Shown: piece after piece, positions 1 to 10,627 of the stretch
Numbering within the stretch: the stretch's first letter is position 1
Layout of the letters: each line of letters begins with the position of its first letter
Assembly (NCBI GenBank): GCA_021018815.1
Contig: JAITYX010000017.1
Span: 248,001-312,000 of the forward strand
DNA length: 64,000 nucleotides
Source: Talinum fruticosum
Taxonomy: Eukaryota; Streptophyta; Magnoliopsida; Caryophyllales; Talinaceae
Direction of reading: 5' to 3'
Position numbers and translations under genes: made by a program
Notes under the pieces: model-generated
Databases searched by the model: none
Told to the model about the DNA's origin: nothing
What the model saw: the letters and a program-made list of their open reading frames with translations, nothing else

Positions 1-1882
1 GCACCAATTGAAAAAAGGTGCAACTAACCCATTTACTCACAATCTAACAAAGACAGAGACAAAAGAAAGAGAAGAGAGAGGGGAGACAGGAAAATAGCAA
101 AAATACAACAGAAAAAAGCCCATTGAGGCACATGAGGCGGACAAGGCGCAACTATCCTGGAGGGGTCGGGCTTCACCCTTGCAAGCGTAAGGGGGTAGGC
201 TTTGGGCTTTTGTGAGCCGGGCGCGCTTTTTAAACTAAGCATGCCATACCCATGACAATTACACGCCAAGCCCCGAGCGTACGTAGCAAGGCCATGGCAC
301 AACCATGACAAGCTTGCAAATATCCGAGGCACAAGCACAATGAGACACGAGAGCCCCGAGCACAACCATAATCTTGTCATGAGTAATGGAAAACACTAGA
401 CATTTGGTGGACCCTAAAGCACATTCATAAAAAGGCCCTCAAGTCACACCATTATCTCGTGAGTTGGTGGCCCCGCTGGAGTAAAAATCTCTACATATTT
501 GTTTTTAAAAAACACCCTAATAAAATTTTTATCTAAGGTTGATGTGCTACCAACTAAAACTCTCAAGACTCCAATGCATATGACAACCGAGCAAGTGGCC
601 TTGGCCATGCATATAGGATGGTGATGAAGAAGACACCACCCATGTATGTGGCCCGTGCGAATGCCCCCTAGTGAAGCACTTGCATATGCTTTAATTTGGC
701 ACATGGCTTTAGGGAACTTAGTGACAAACAAAGAGCCAACCCCATGGCATGATGCCAAGGCCATGCCTTGGCATGCCCACAACATCGGGGTCTATGCCAC
801 CATAAAGACCATGGCTCGGGGGCCCTATGCCTCAATCTTTCCCCCTGTGCCTTTGCCTCCCCTACTCCCCTTATAGCTCCTAGGTATGTAGTATAAACTC
901 GGCCCAAGGGAAGACATTGTAGTGCCTAATCAAAGGCCATAAGTCATGCTTCACATTGTCATTTTTATGCAAGGTTAATGTCTTCTCACACCAACTAACC
1001 TCTAAGGACTCTTTATAAGGATAGTGATTGATCATGTAACCATGCATACTTTTGTCCATGACCACTTACTAGAGCTAGCTAGAGGATGGTGTTTAAGCCA
1101 AGGATCACCTGTGAGCATGACCCATGCCTATGCCACTCCTTAATTTGTGACCCCTTACAAAAATATTCAACAGCCCAAGGGTTCTAAACACACACTTAGG
1201 CAACCTAGCAAACGAAGCAAGGGACACCACCAGTGGCCATGCCAAGACATGCCTACAATGCTCACAAGGTCATGGTTGGAATAGAATGTCTTTGGTAATC
1301 GAGGCCAATGCCATTACAAAGGCACAGTGGCCGCCCCATGCCTTAATCTTTGCTTTCCTTAGCTTTCCCCATCCCTAGTAGCCCCAAGTAGATAGCCAAA
1401 ACGGTGGCCTTAAAAATCCAAAGGCTATAAGTCACGCCCGATGGGGGCCCACCAGATCAGGGAATGCCGAACATGGTCTAATAGGTCTGTCTCTCGACTT
1501 TATTTGGGCCCTTGGAATAGGTCATTGTGTCCCCCAAAATCTTTGGTTGGTTTAGAAAGTAGTAAAACTACCACAAAGTCAGGCGGAAGCCCTAAGATGC
1601 CCCGTCCCAAACATTGGCGCAGGCCAATGGCATGTTCACAGTCCAATTCTTCCCCCAAGTCTTCCCCGCAATTATTCCATATTTTCCATAATTTCTCATG
1701 AATTCTTCTTATTTTTCCTATTTTTTCCCCATTTTACCATCAAAAAATAGTCCAGGTGCCCCAAAAATTCCCCAAAAAAAAGTTTTTAGTAATGAAAAAG
1801 AAACATCATTACTGTAATAACACTATGTATAAGCTCGTCAAACAAATGATAGTTCAGAAAATAAGTTACATGATCGCATTAC
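1..1882. other. Repeat-rich intron of the gamma-tubulin gene
   Basis: On the minus strand this stretch follows a canonical donor (exon end at 1883, GT at 1882-1881), so by position it is intron. The missing C-terminal third of gamma-tubulin is not encoded here in any frame I could read, so the intron is at least 1.88 kb and the last exons lie beyond the left edge, unless the gene is truncated. The first 450 bases are a mixed repeat-like sequence with GC-rich patches; 527-1450 is a degenerate tandem repeat; 1450-1880 has no clear content. Confidence 0.6.
527..1450. repeat. Degenerate tandem repeat, two units of about 440-490 bp
   Basis: Two consecutive blocks share landmarks in the same order. 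Each starts with TTTTTAT-CAAGGTT-ATGT (527 and 963), followed by CACCAACTAA and CTC-AGGACT-like words. Each continues with a purine-rich GGATGGTG segment, a run rich in GGCCATGCC words, then GCCT-CAATCTTT followed by a pyrimidine tract, and ends with CAAAGGC-ATAAGTCA (931 and 1420). A possible older unit ends near 450 (AAAGGCCCTCAAGTCA). The copies are too diverged for a recent duplication. The repeat family is not recognised. Confidence 0.55.
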
Positions 1883-4800
1883 CTGGGTTGGGTCAACGTC
1901 TCCTTGGATAATGTTTAAGATTGATATATACTTTGCTTGACTAGCTTCTTTGGTTCGAGCATAAGACGAAACCATGATGTTTTTACTCTGCAGAAGAAAT
2001 TACTGTCAGGAGCACACCATTTACTATGGAATTTCAGTACAATTGCAAGCCAAAACATGCCTGAAGGAGTCTTCTCATGACATCAAGCACAGTAGTTTTT
2101 CGAATTGCATTTGCCTGCAGCAAGTGATCAATATGAAAGACATCAATTTAACTTCCAGTCCATAACAAGATGAATGCATCACCATAATAGCAATGGCAGA
2201 AAAACATCAGCATACATAAAACAAAGAATGAACAGTCAAACCAAGTGGCAAATTGTCAATCTACAGTTAACAGCAGATATTGCACCAGCAACACAGACGG
2301 TACATCAAGGTGGATAAGATTATAATAAACTATTCCCTAGCAGGATAGCCTTAAGGGCTCAGACCACACATAAGTTAAGTTCACTATCAGATCATAAAGC
2401 ACACATAGCTGAACCCATACGTCTGTCAATGAGGAAAAATAAGGTGCAGGTATGGGCTGAAAGAAATGTAGACTTTTCAAGCTCCATGATAGCATATATT
2501 TATTTTTATTGCAAAAGCAACAACAGATTTCCACAATCTTTCTCCATTTTATTTTTCCCCTTTTAAGGAGAGCAGGTTTCCAGAAATTCACTGTCAGCAA
2601 AATAAAATGAACACTTGCAAAAGGCAAAGTATGGACCAGATTTATGCATACTAGCACTTACCTGGCGCTCCACTGTGAGTGGTGTATATCCTGTCATTAG
2701 GAAATGACATCTTGGGGTGGGAATCAAAGAAGCAAGAAGACCAACCAAATCATTGTTCATGTATCCTGGATACCGCAATGTGGTTGTACTGGCTGACATT
2801 ACAGTGGAGACCAGTGAATTTGTTTGAGCAAAAGTTGGATTGCTTAGATGAAGCCGTTCCACTGCTATCCTATTTAATGCAGTATTATCAAGAACCACCA
2901 CACAATCAGCATTCAGGGTCAGCCGCTTAAGTGTCAACAATGAGTTGTATGGTTGGACCACAACATCACTTGTTTCCATCTGATTTGGAAAAACGCTATA
3001 TGTCTGAACTAGTTTTTTGCTGTATCGATCATTCAGGGTTTCCAGGAGATAAGAACCCATACCTGCAAAAATTGTAGAGCAAGTATGCAACAGGTTAAAG
3101 CACAGAATTAACTTGAGCCCTATATTCCACGCTTGTAGTTTTTTAACTGGTATTGATAGAGCATCATATATCAAGGGTGTGAACTAGGATCCTCAATGAA
3201 AGGCAACACGTGACAATATAAAAGCAAGTTTCTGACGTGCTTTGGGTCTGAGCCGCACAATTTAGTGAACCAAGATATAGGCACTTTAGACCTAGCTCTC
3301 CAGCCAAGAGATACTTAAAACCTATCTTAGTACTTAATTCATCAAGCTCATAATTCAATCTAAGCATGACCTAACAATGAATTAATCAAGGATCATATCC
3401 ATTCATCATGATTTATCCAAGTCACCAAAGGGCATCCATAGAGTCTGAGCCTCACAAACTTTCATACAAAGCCATTAGGCAGAATATATTTAGAAGGGCG
3501 GGGGCGGTAATCGAAAGTTATAGCTTTTCTCCTAAACTGTAGAGATATTATTTGCATTAAGATCTAATTAAGAACTGTTGACAGAATATAACTATACAGA
3601 AAAGAAGTAGAAGACACCTTTCTGAGACTTATAGAATTACATCATTAACAATATTCATCGATTCATTCTCTAGAGTCTCCTCTTCACAAGAACTACAAAA
3701 TTTCTTTTAAATCCATTACATTAAATATTCCAACAAAAGGGCTCATAGAAGCACATTAACTATAAAAAGATGTCTTTCTTACCTGACCCTGTTCCTCCAG
3801 CAATTGAATGACACAAAACAAAGCCTTCAAGACTATCACTGCCATCAGCTTCTCTATCAATCATGTCCATGATGTCCTCTTCAACATTCTTTCCCTGTTA
3901 TAATAAATTGTATACATCAGGTCATATAACTTCTAGAAACCAGTTGAACACATAGAAACATTTGGAGAGACAGGTGTCATGTATAGCAAGAAACATAGTA
4001 GCTTGGGAATGGCAGAGACCTGATGATATCCACTAGCCCAATTGTTTCCTGCACCACCTCCGTGATCAGAGAGAAAAATATTCTCATGATTGTACAGATT
4101 TCGGTACTCACTGTTTTGTATACCGTTAATTACTCTAGGCTCCAAATCAATCAGCAAAGCTCGTGGAATATAGTGCTGGTCATCAGCTTGGTAGAAAAAG
4201 ACATCTTTCCTGTCACCACCCTGCAGGAATAACCGTAAATCAGATCAGAAACCAAATTTGGTGATTGTGATTGTTGTAGCATGAAAAGATCATGAGCGAA
4301 CAGGCACTATGCAGCCTAGGGACAACGTCCAACAACCAGAGGCTACTTCAAGACTTTTTTTCCCTGGTGTTTTCAGCTACTGAGGATCCACTGACCATCC
4401 ATATTGAGGCAATACTATCAGGAACAAGCGAATCCAAATCCACACCACAACAGTTATGCCTATGCAGGATGTTTTGGCCGTGGAGGGAGGGGGTTAAATG
4501 TCACTCATAGCCTTACCCCTCAATTGCAACATGGTTTATCTTTTGCACCGTAGCTGGAACATCATGGAATACATAGTACTCTATGTAAGGAAGCACCGGA
4601 ATAGTTTAGAGAGACAGTTTGCATAAGTCCACTATAGCCCGCGCTGGAAAAAGAAGTTGCAAAAAGGAACGTTTTAATTTATCGGGGAAGTGGACGTACT
4701 ATCACTATCAGGAAGAACCCTAAACTAAAAAAGCAAAATGTATCAAAATCCCCAGAAGGGAGCGTTACTTCGAATCACATACAATGAGCCCGCGAAACAT

Positions 4801-5245
4801 CTTCATGCATATGAAGGAAATTCCAACAGAAAATGTCATAAACTCCGGTGTACACTTATATTTCTCACAATGCCAATTACAATTCTCAACTCCTTACGCA
4901 TGCAAATTCAGTTCCGATAAACCCTACCTTCAAGAAGAGATTGTTTGGCAAGCAAATGACTCTACGATAAACAAGAATCAAACTCCAATGGAGATGCCCT
5001 CGATTTCGTCGATATCCATTGATAGAAATTAAACACAAAGACGGGTAGTTTTCATCTAAATTAACAGAAATTGAATATCAGAGAGAACCAATCGAAAAAA
5101 GGGGATGACTGTGCACCTGGGTAGCGAAATCTTCGAGAATGCCATCTTTGCTGATTCCATGTTCGAGACAAAGCTGTTTCCAGAACTCCATTCCGATCTG
5201 ATTCCCACATTGTCCAACTTGCAAAGTTATGATTTCTCGCGGCAT
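1883..5245 (-). CDS. TUBG: Gamma-tubulin, partial (C-terminal exons outside window)
   Basis: Gamma-tubulin nucleates microtubules as part of the gamma-tubulin ring complex. Six exons on the minus strand join in frame: 5117-5245, 4020-4220, 3783-3894, 2662-3062, 2061-2114 and 1883-1987, giving 334 of the usual roughly 474 residues. The protein begins [18 protein letters not shown] and contains the guanine-nucleotide loop AGGTGSG followed by [16 protein letters not shown]. The last residues visible are [16 protein letters not shown]. The start is the ATG at 5243-5245, which is the family start; the codons before it (Leu-Ala-Asp-Lys-Glu-Glu) have no upstream ATG close by. The 54-bp exon 2061-2114 is followed by a GC donor (CAG|GCATGT) instead of GT. 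No frameshift is seen. The rest of the protein, about 140 residues, should lie left of base 1. Confidence 0.95.
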
Positions 5246-6626
5246 TTCTTCCTTGTCTGCCAAAATATCTCTAGGGTTAGGTCTCTCTCTTTCTCTGTCT
5301 CTGTCACAGTCTCTGTTGTGGCGCGGAAGAGCTTTTCAAAACAGAGGGAAGAAGTTGGGGGATGCCCTCAACACTCAAGAGTCGCAGTGAAACTCTGAAT
5401 TCTCAAAGACGATGATGCCGCCTCATTCATCATCACTCAACCCAAATAATAAAAATAAAAATAAAACAACTTTTTAATTTAGGTAATTTTTTTATACCAA
5501 TTAAGGTTTTTTTAATTAAAAAAACTTGGATCCTCTATTTTAATCAAGTAGACTTATATAAGAGGTAATTTTTTCGCATTAGTAAAGCTTGAAAATAAGA
5601 TCACATAATTTTGAGGAAACAAATATCAAATTACTGAAATTAATTTGTGTCGGTATTTGGATGAAATTGTGGATGAAGAAATTATCACGTAGTTTGTATT
5701 CATTTTTTAACTTGCCAAAATGTTAATCACAAAAAGGAAAATTTGTGATTTGGGTTATGTAAGAATCCAATTTGAAAAAGAAACTAATTTCATGAAGACT
5801 ATTTTCCAATTGGAGATTCTCTCTTCTCATAATAATTTGTATATTTCTATCAATGAAAAAATATGAAGATAGCCGATTGTAAAGTTATTTTGGGTTGCTA
5901 ATAAAATTTTAATTTAGGGGCTTGCCCCTCTTTCCACACCAAAAAAAAAAAAAGTTATTTTGGGTTGAATAGGAAACATAAGAGACTCTAATAATTTTTT
6001 GTTTTTTGTTTTTATATCCTTTGTCCATAGGGAGGGGGTTCTACTTCTCATATACCTTAGTACATGCTTCAAGTTCAAAAATAATTAAAATCTAATTTTA
6101 GAGAAAAATTAAGACTTATATTCATATTACATAAGGTGTATCTTCAAAAAAATAGGGTTATATTTTATTTTATCTCTTTACATTAAGTGCAACTTATTGT
6201 TTTACGTAATTTAAATATTTTTGTGGTGTAAATGAGGCTTAAAGTCAATGTAAGTTTTGTATTTTAAATTTAGATTTTTAATAACAACTCCTAAAAACTT
6301 TATCAGTTAAGTTAACTGAGACTTACAGTGCCACAAGCCAAGTAAGAACTTTTGCCCTATTCAGGGAGGAATGAACATTACTGTTAACAAAGGAGGATTA
6401 CCTACTTGAATTGATTGTCTTATTAAACACCATACATAATGTTACATTAGGTAATATTATTGATAGTAAGATCATCTCATACAAGAATTGGCAAAACAAA
6501 ATAGTAGCAAATTAAAACTGAAAGAAGCTAACCCCATCTATCTGATGGGTAATTAAGCAGGTAGAACCCATAGCTTAACTACATAAATAATGTAGAAAGA
6601 AACGGTTTTCAAACTAATAAAACTAG
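5246..6626. other. Gamma-tubulin 5' flank and AT-rich intergenic DNA
   Basis: The first 150 bases hold a pyrimidine-rich TCTCTCTTTCTCTGTCTC stretch that fits a 5' untranslated region and promoter of the gamma-tubulin gene. The remainder is AT-rich with an A13 run at 5941 preceded by a short CCCCTCTTTCCACACC segment. No coding sequence is supported. Confidence 0.5.
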
Positions 6627-6878
6627 CTAGGGAGAAACCCACAGGAAAGCTCCCATGGCAAACTTCCTCTTGTGATCAACATCACCAGAGACAGGGAGTC
6701 CATACTGTGAAAGCAAGCGATCGAGCTTCCATTCAGGCATGGCCTCGTAATCGGCTCGGTTGTATTTTGGGTAGTGCAGTGGCATTTGGAAGTTACACTC
6801 CATCTGCCAATTCCCTCCTTGGTGATGATGATCTCCATTAGCATTCACCCCTGCTTCTTCCCCACCCACTGTCTCCAT
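6627..6878 (-). CDS. DUF7722-type short plant protein, 83 aa
   Basis: A single uninterrupted frame runs from the ATG at 6876-6878 to a TAG at 6627-6629. The N-terminal 27 residues are low in complexity (METVGGEEAG, then GDHHHQGGN). The C-terminal half is the conserved part: FQMPLHYPKYNRADYEAMPE, then WKLDRLLSQYGLPVSGDV and KRKFAMGAFLW near the end. This Y-x-x-x-DYE-x-MPEWKLDRLL-x-x-YGLP pattern is that of a plant family of short proteins catalogued as DUF7722; no biochemical role is established as far as I know. There is no signal peptide or membrane segment. The gene is intronless and stands alone. The family assignment is from memory of the motif. Confidence 0.8.
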   Translation of the reverse strand: METVGGEEAGVNANGDHHHQGGNWQMECNFQMPLHYPKYNRADYEAMPEWKLDRLLSQYGLPVSGDVDHKRKFAMGAFLWVSP

Positions 6879-7424
6879 TCTCTCTCTTTCTGTGACTCTG
6901 TCGCTCTGATTGTCTTTCCTGAGAAGAAGACGGTGCAGATTTATACAGCAAATACTGTGTGTATTGTGTGGTTTTGTGGACAAAATTGATGGCTTGGAGA
7001 AAGTGGGAGTGACTGTGGCACTCAGATCAATATAACATATACATCTGTTGGGTAGTTGAGAGTCAGTGGGCACATATTGTTATCCTTTCAGTTGGCAAAA
7101 ATTGATATCACCAAGCCATCAATTAACCACCAAACACCAAAAGGGCTTCTTTCATATTCGGAGGGCAAGAAAAGGTTAGGCCCCCTTATTTCAAAGGTAT
7201 GCATCCCCCTTTTGGCATAACGAAAAGGTAGTAGTTGCTCAACTAATTCAGTGAGCAGTCAATGCCTCAAAATTAGATTATCAAGGTGTCGATCTCCTCA
7301 TATCAATAAACATGGTTTAAATCAACATAAGAATTTCTCCTTTTAGGGGTTGTGTTCGAGTATTCTAAATGTTGAACATATGTTACGGGAGAGTCCTGAC
7401 ATTTTTATAGGCAATATATAATTC
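6879..7424. other. 5' flank of the DUF7722-type gene
   Basis: A TCTCTCTCTTTCTGTGACTC pyrimidine-rich leader lies directly upstream of the minus-strand start at 6878. The rest is unremarkable AT-rich DNA without a supported gene. Confidence 0.4.
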
Positions 7425-7655
7425 TTCTAAGCTGCAAATTTAGCTTATAATTTGAATCTTCTTTCTCGGGAACACGGTAAGTGGGGTTTTAATATGGTTG
7501 CTCATGCAATCGCTCATCTTTAACTATTTGATTACTATGAAAGAGTTCGATTAGAAGAAGGGTTAGATTTTGCCTAAAATCTAAGTTACCGAAATATATG
7601 TATATTTATTGATGCTAATTTAATATAAACGTTTCTTTCTTGGCAAAAAAGTTAA
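7425..7655 (+). mobile_element. LINE 3'-end relic (RNase H tail)
   Basis: The translation around 7485-7575 reads NMVAHAIAHL, a stop, then YYERVRLEEGLDF. This is the C-terminal RNase H tail of plant L1-type LINEs and matches the reading NSVAHAIAHF ... ERIWMEGG in the larger LINE at 32860-32935. After it comes TTGATGCTAATTTAATATAA, which parallels TTGATGATCAATTAATATAA near 32976 in that LINE, so the 3' untranslated end is shared too. Only the last 200 bases are present and the frame is closed. No clear target-site duplication was found. Confidence 0.7.
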
Positions 7656-8799
7656 AAAACCACATGCCTTAAGATTACTCCCGATTCCTTAGACCTTTAC
7701 ACTTGGAAAAAAGATGCTGATTTAGGGTTAGGCTTTCATCCCAAGCAAAACTCAAAATTAGTCCCTCTCCTTGCTCTTCAGTCTTCAGCTTCAGCTATTG
7801 ATCATCGGTAAATATCTGCCCCCTTTCCCTTTCTTCTTGAAAGAATTTTCTAAAATTATTTTGGCTGAATAGCTATCTAAAATTAACTACTCTCAATATA
7901 TATTATATCTTTTTCATAAGACGTTTATTAATAAATATAGAGTAAATAAATAAATACCCAGGTTTCTCTCTCTGTTTCTTGGTGAACAGGTCTCCACTCT
8001 CCAGTGGCGTCCCCTTCCCACTAATCCGTTAGAGGTACGCATCTTCTTTAATTTTGATAATTTCTTCTTGGGTTTCTTACAATTTGAATCTTGGGTTTTC
8101 AATTTCGTTCTTTTTGGGGATTGAGGTTTGCGACTAGGTTTAATTTATTTGATCAGTTGAGATTCTGAAAGATTAGCATGTTGTTCTAGGGTAATCTGAT
8201 CATCAATTTGAGTCCTGATGGGAAGATGGGATTTGGGATTTTGAATTCCCATATGTTCATTCACTAGTCACTACTCTTATATCCATTCAATCTCCAAATT
8301 TTTTGGGGAAGATTTCTTAATCTCTGATCAGAAAATTGTGTTTTTTGTTCTTTGGTGATCATTGAAGTAGAAGAGAGAGAAAGTTTCATATTTAGGTAGA
8401 AGATATGAAGTGTCAAATCAAATCAAAGTGACCTAATTTTGTGCTTGAAGAACTAGAGCGGTATGTTCACTATTGGTTAATTTGGATGGCCAGTTTAGGC
8501 ATATTGAGAAAGTGAAGTAGGGTTCAAGTTTTTCCCTTTTCTTATAATTAGTTAGTTGATCAAATTATGAAGATTTGACGCAGTAATAAACAAGAGCCAC
8601 CCAAATCTCCTTCAGAAAAACATCAAAAGACCACCCAGAGCCATGCAAGAGTCTGCTGTATTGACCACCAAAATCAAAGCTTCTGCAACCAGACCATAGC
8701 TATTCTCGTTGGATATCCCAAAGCTTCATCGCGATATTTTTGTCACTTTTGAATTTTGATGTATAGTCGGGTGTTGGTGGAGAAAGTTGGGGGAGAAAG
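7656..8799 (+). other. Probable split 5' leader of the 8852-9354 gene
   Basis: Several splice-like signals fit a multi-exon 5' untranslated region: a donor CG|GTAAAT at 7808, an acceptor GAACAG at 7989, a donor GAG|GTACGC near 8034 and an acceptor GTATAG near 8766. The short piece 7990-8033 would be one leader exon. This is inferred from splice motifs only. No coding sequence is seen here. Confidence 0.35.
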
Positions 8800-8889
8800 A
8801 TGAGTTACAAACTGCGTGTTTCTGAACTTAGGGTTGAACCAAACAAGAAACATGGCAGAAACAAGTATAACAGAGGAAATGTATCGTGA
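8800..8889 (+). promoter_or_regulatory. Upstream ORF overlapping the main start
   Basis: An ATG at 8800 opens a 29-codon frame ending at TGA 8887-8889. It overlaps the main ATG at 8852 in another frame. If it lies in the mature leader, it would be expected to lower translation of the main frame. Its peptide (MSYKLRVSELRVEPNKK...) has no recognised family. Confidence 0.35.
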
Positions 8890-9354
8890 TCAAGCCGACA
8901 TAGGGCTGAGCCAAACAGAAAAAAAGGCAGAAAGGATGGAGGAAATATACTGTAATCAAGTTGAGATAGGAGCAAAAGATGAGGAGGAGATCGATGAGCA
9001 TGCATCTTCAATGCAGGGAAGTTCATCATTCCTTCTTGAGATGAACCTGGTCATGATTATTTCTTCCTTGGCTCTATCAAATCAAGAGCTTTTGGAATAC
9101 GAAGACATGGACAAGGGCAGTGCTAAAGAGCGGGATGTGAAGGCCTCCATAACAAAACTAAAGAGCAGGAAACGAGAATTCGATCAGCTTAAGTTTCCAG
9201 AGGCACGAGCAACACGAATCCAAACTAGGGTCCTTGATTCTAGGTATACATCTTCCCTTGACATTATGCATGTAACCTTGCAGTTTTTCTCATGATTTAG
9301 TGGCTCATTGTCATAGTCCTATGTTTTGTTTTCAGGCATGGCCGGAGGATTTGA
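8852..9354 (+). CDS. Uncharacterised plant protein, 136 aa
   Basis: I do not recognise the family. Two exons, 8852-9243 and 9336-9354, join across a GT-AG intron (TCTAG|GTATAC and TTTTCAG|GCATGG) to give 136 residues ending LDSRHGRRI. Without splicing the frame would run on to 9295 with an unlike tail. The start is the first ATG in this frame (MAETSITEEMYRDQ). The protein is strongly charged: residues 1-50 are rich in Glu, Gln and Lys with two related segments (EEMYRDQADIGLSQTEKKAE and EEIYCNQVEIGAKDEEEIDE), which looks like an internal duplication of about 20 residues and suggests a helix. Residues 56-75 (GSSSFLLEMNLVMIISSLAL) are hydrophobic, and the C-terminal third is basic. Either a short coiled-coil protein or a peripheral membrane protein would fit; no function can be given. 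Confidence 0.65.
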
Positions 9355-10627
9355 GGATCTTATTATCTCAAGGAGAACGAACAGGGCAAGTCAGGCATAT
9401 GTATTACTGTACATAGACGTATGCTACCATCCGGTGTCCCCCATGCCCCCTCTTTGTTTGTAGAGAGGTTGAGTACTTGGCTGTGAGAGATTTTTGTGAG
9501 AGATTGAGTGAATATGAACCTTAAACTGCATATTGACACCTAGCCTGAGTCAAGCTGTGCCTGTAACCAAGTCTTCTGTGAAGTTTTTCACCAGATACTC
9601 AAAATACAAATAGTTTTGCCATACGAAATCCAAACTGCTTCATTGCAGTAGCCATTTTCAGTGGTTTGAGTGTCTTCCTTAATTGAACATGAGGATTAAG
9701 CAGCAAGAGCCAAACTGACCACCACTAATCCTAGAATTCCATGTACAGTAGGCTGTCCGTTCTGGGTCAAATGTACACAACGTTACTGCCATGGTTAGAT
9801 AATTGCGTATAATGGCAAATTTGGGGTTAGTATATAACATATCATAATGGCGAACTTGTGGAACATATCATGCGCCTTTGACCGGCCGTTCAAACTTTTG
9901 ATTAAATTGATTCTTATATATAATATTATAGTTCTTCTGGGTGACAAGTCTCATACTCGAATGTTACCGATCCTTATAATTAATTATTAATTATTACACA
10001 AGGTATTGGGGGCCTTCGTAGTTTAAACACTTCAACCCCTAAGGGTGCATGAAAGGATATGTTAGATTTTTGGATCATTGAGTATGGGTAGGATTCTAGC
10101 CTAGTACTTCACAACGAGGGAACTGAGACAGATAGGGCCATCCAAAGCCGAAAAAACTGCCCAACGATCTTTGTAATCAGGAGAATAAACACAGCGAAGC
10201 AAAGAACCGAAACATAAATATCAAGGATTTGCTATTACTAGCAGTACAAGAAAATCAGTCAAATGTGGAACCACAAACCCACAGTTCCACTTCTTGAAGA
10301 AAAAGAAGTACAAACATGACTCTGAAAGCCTAAACACGACTCTGAAAGCCTTCAAACGTGCAAAGAATCCATAAAATCATTCTTTGCAATCTATTATTAA
10401 GATTAGCATTTGAATCACAAGTCTAAAACAGTCTAGAACGTGTCTGAACAAACCTCAGACGGATAGGACAAAGAGAAATGTAATAAAACAGGCCAGCACA
10501 CGATACTAGCTGAGCTTATTCTAATCATACATAACACAATACAAGACCAAAATTTACCTACTCCACCTGCCTACATAAAGGTTAAAAGAAAAAAATATCG
10601 GACTGGCTTCACAAGGTTCGTTAGCTT
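9355..10627. other. Intergenic; 3' flanks of two convergent genes
   Basis: The left part should hold the 3' untranslated region of the 8852-9354 gene and the right part (about 10200-10627) that of the minus-strand carrier gene. No other coding sequence is supported between them. Confidence 0.4.

Noticed and set aside
5246..5263. N-terminal extension of gamma-tubulin with LADKEE before MPREII
   Set aside because: There is no ATG at its start, and the family begins at MPREII.
5941..5953. A13 run after CTTTCCACACC as a retroposon tail
   Set aside because: No preceding element body or target duplication could be found.
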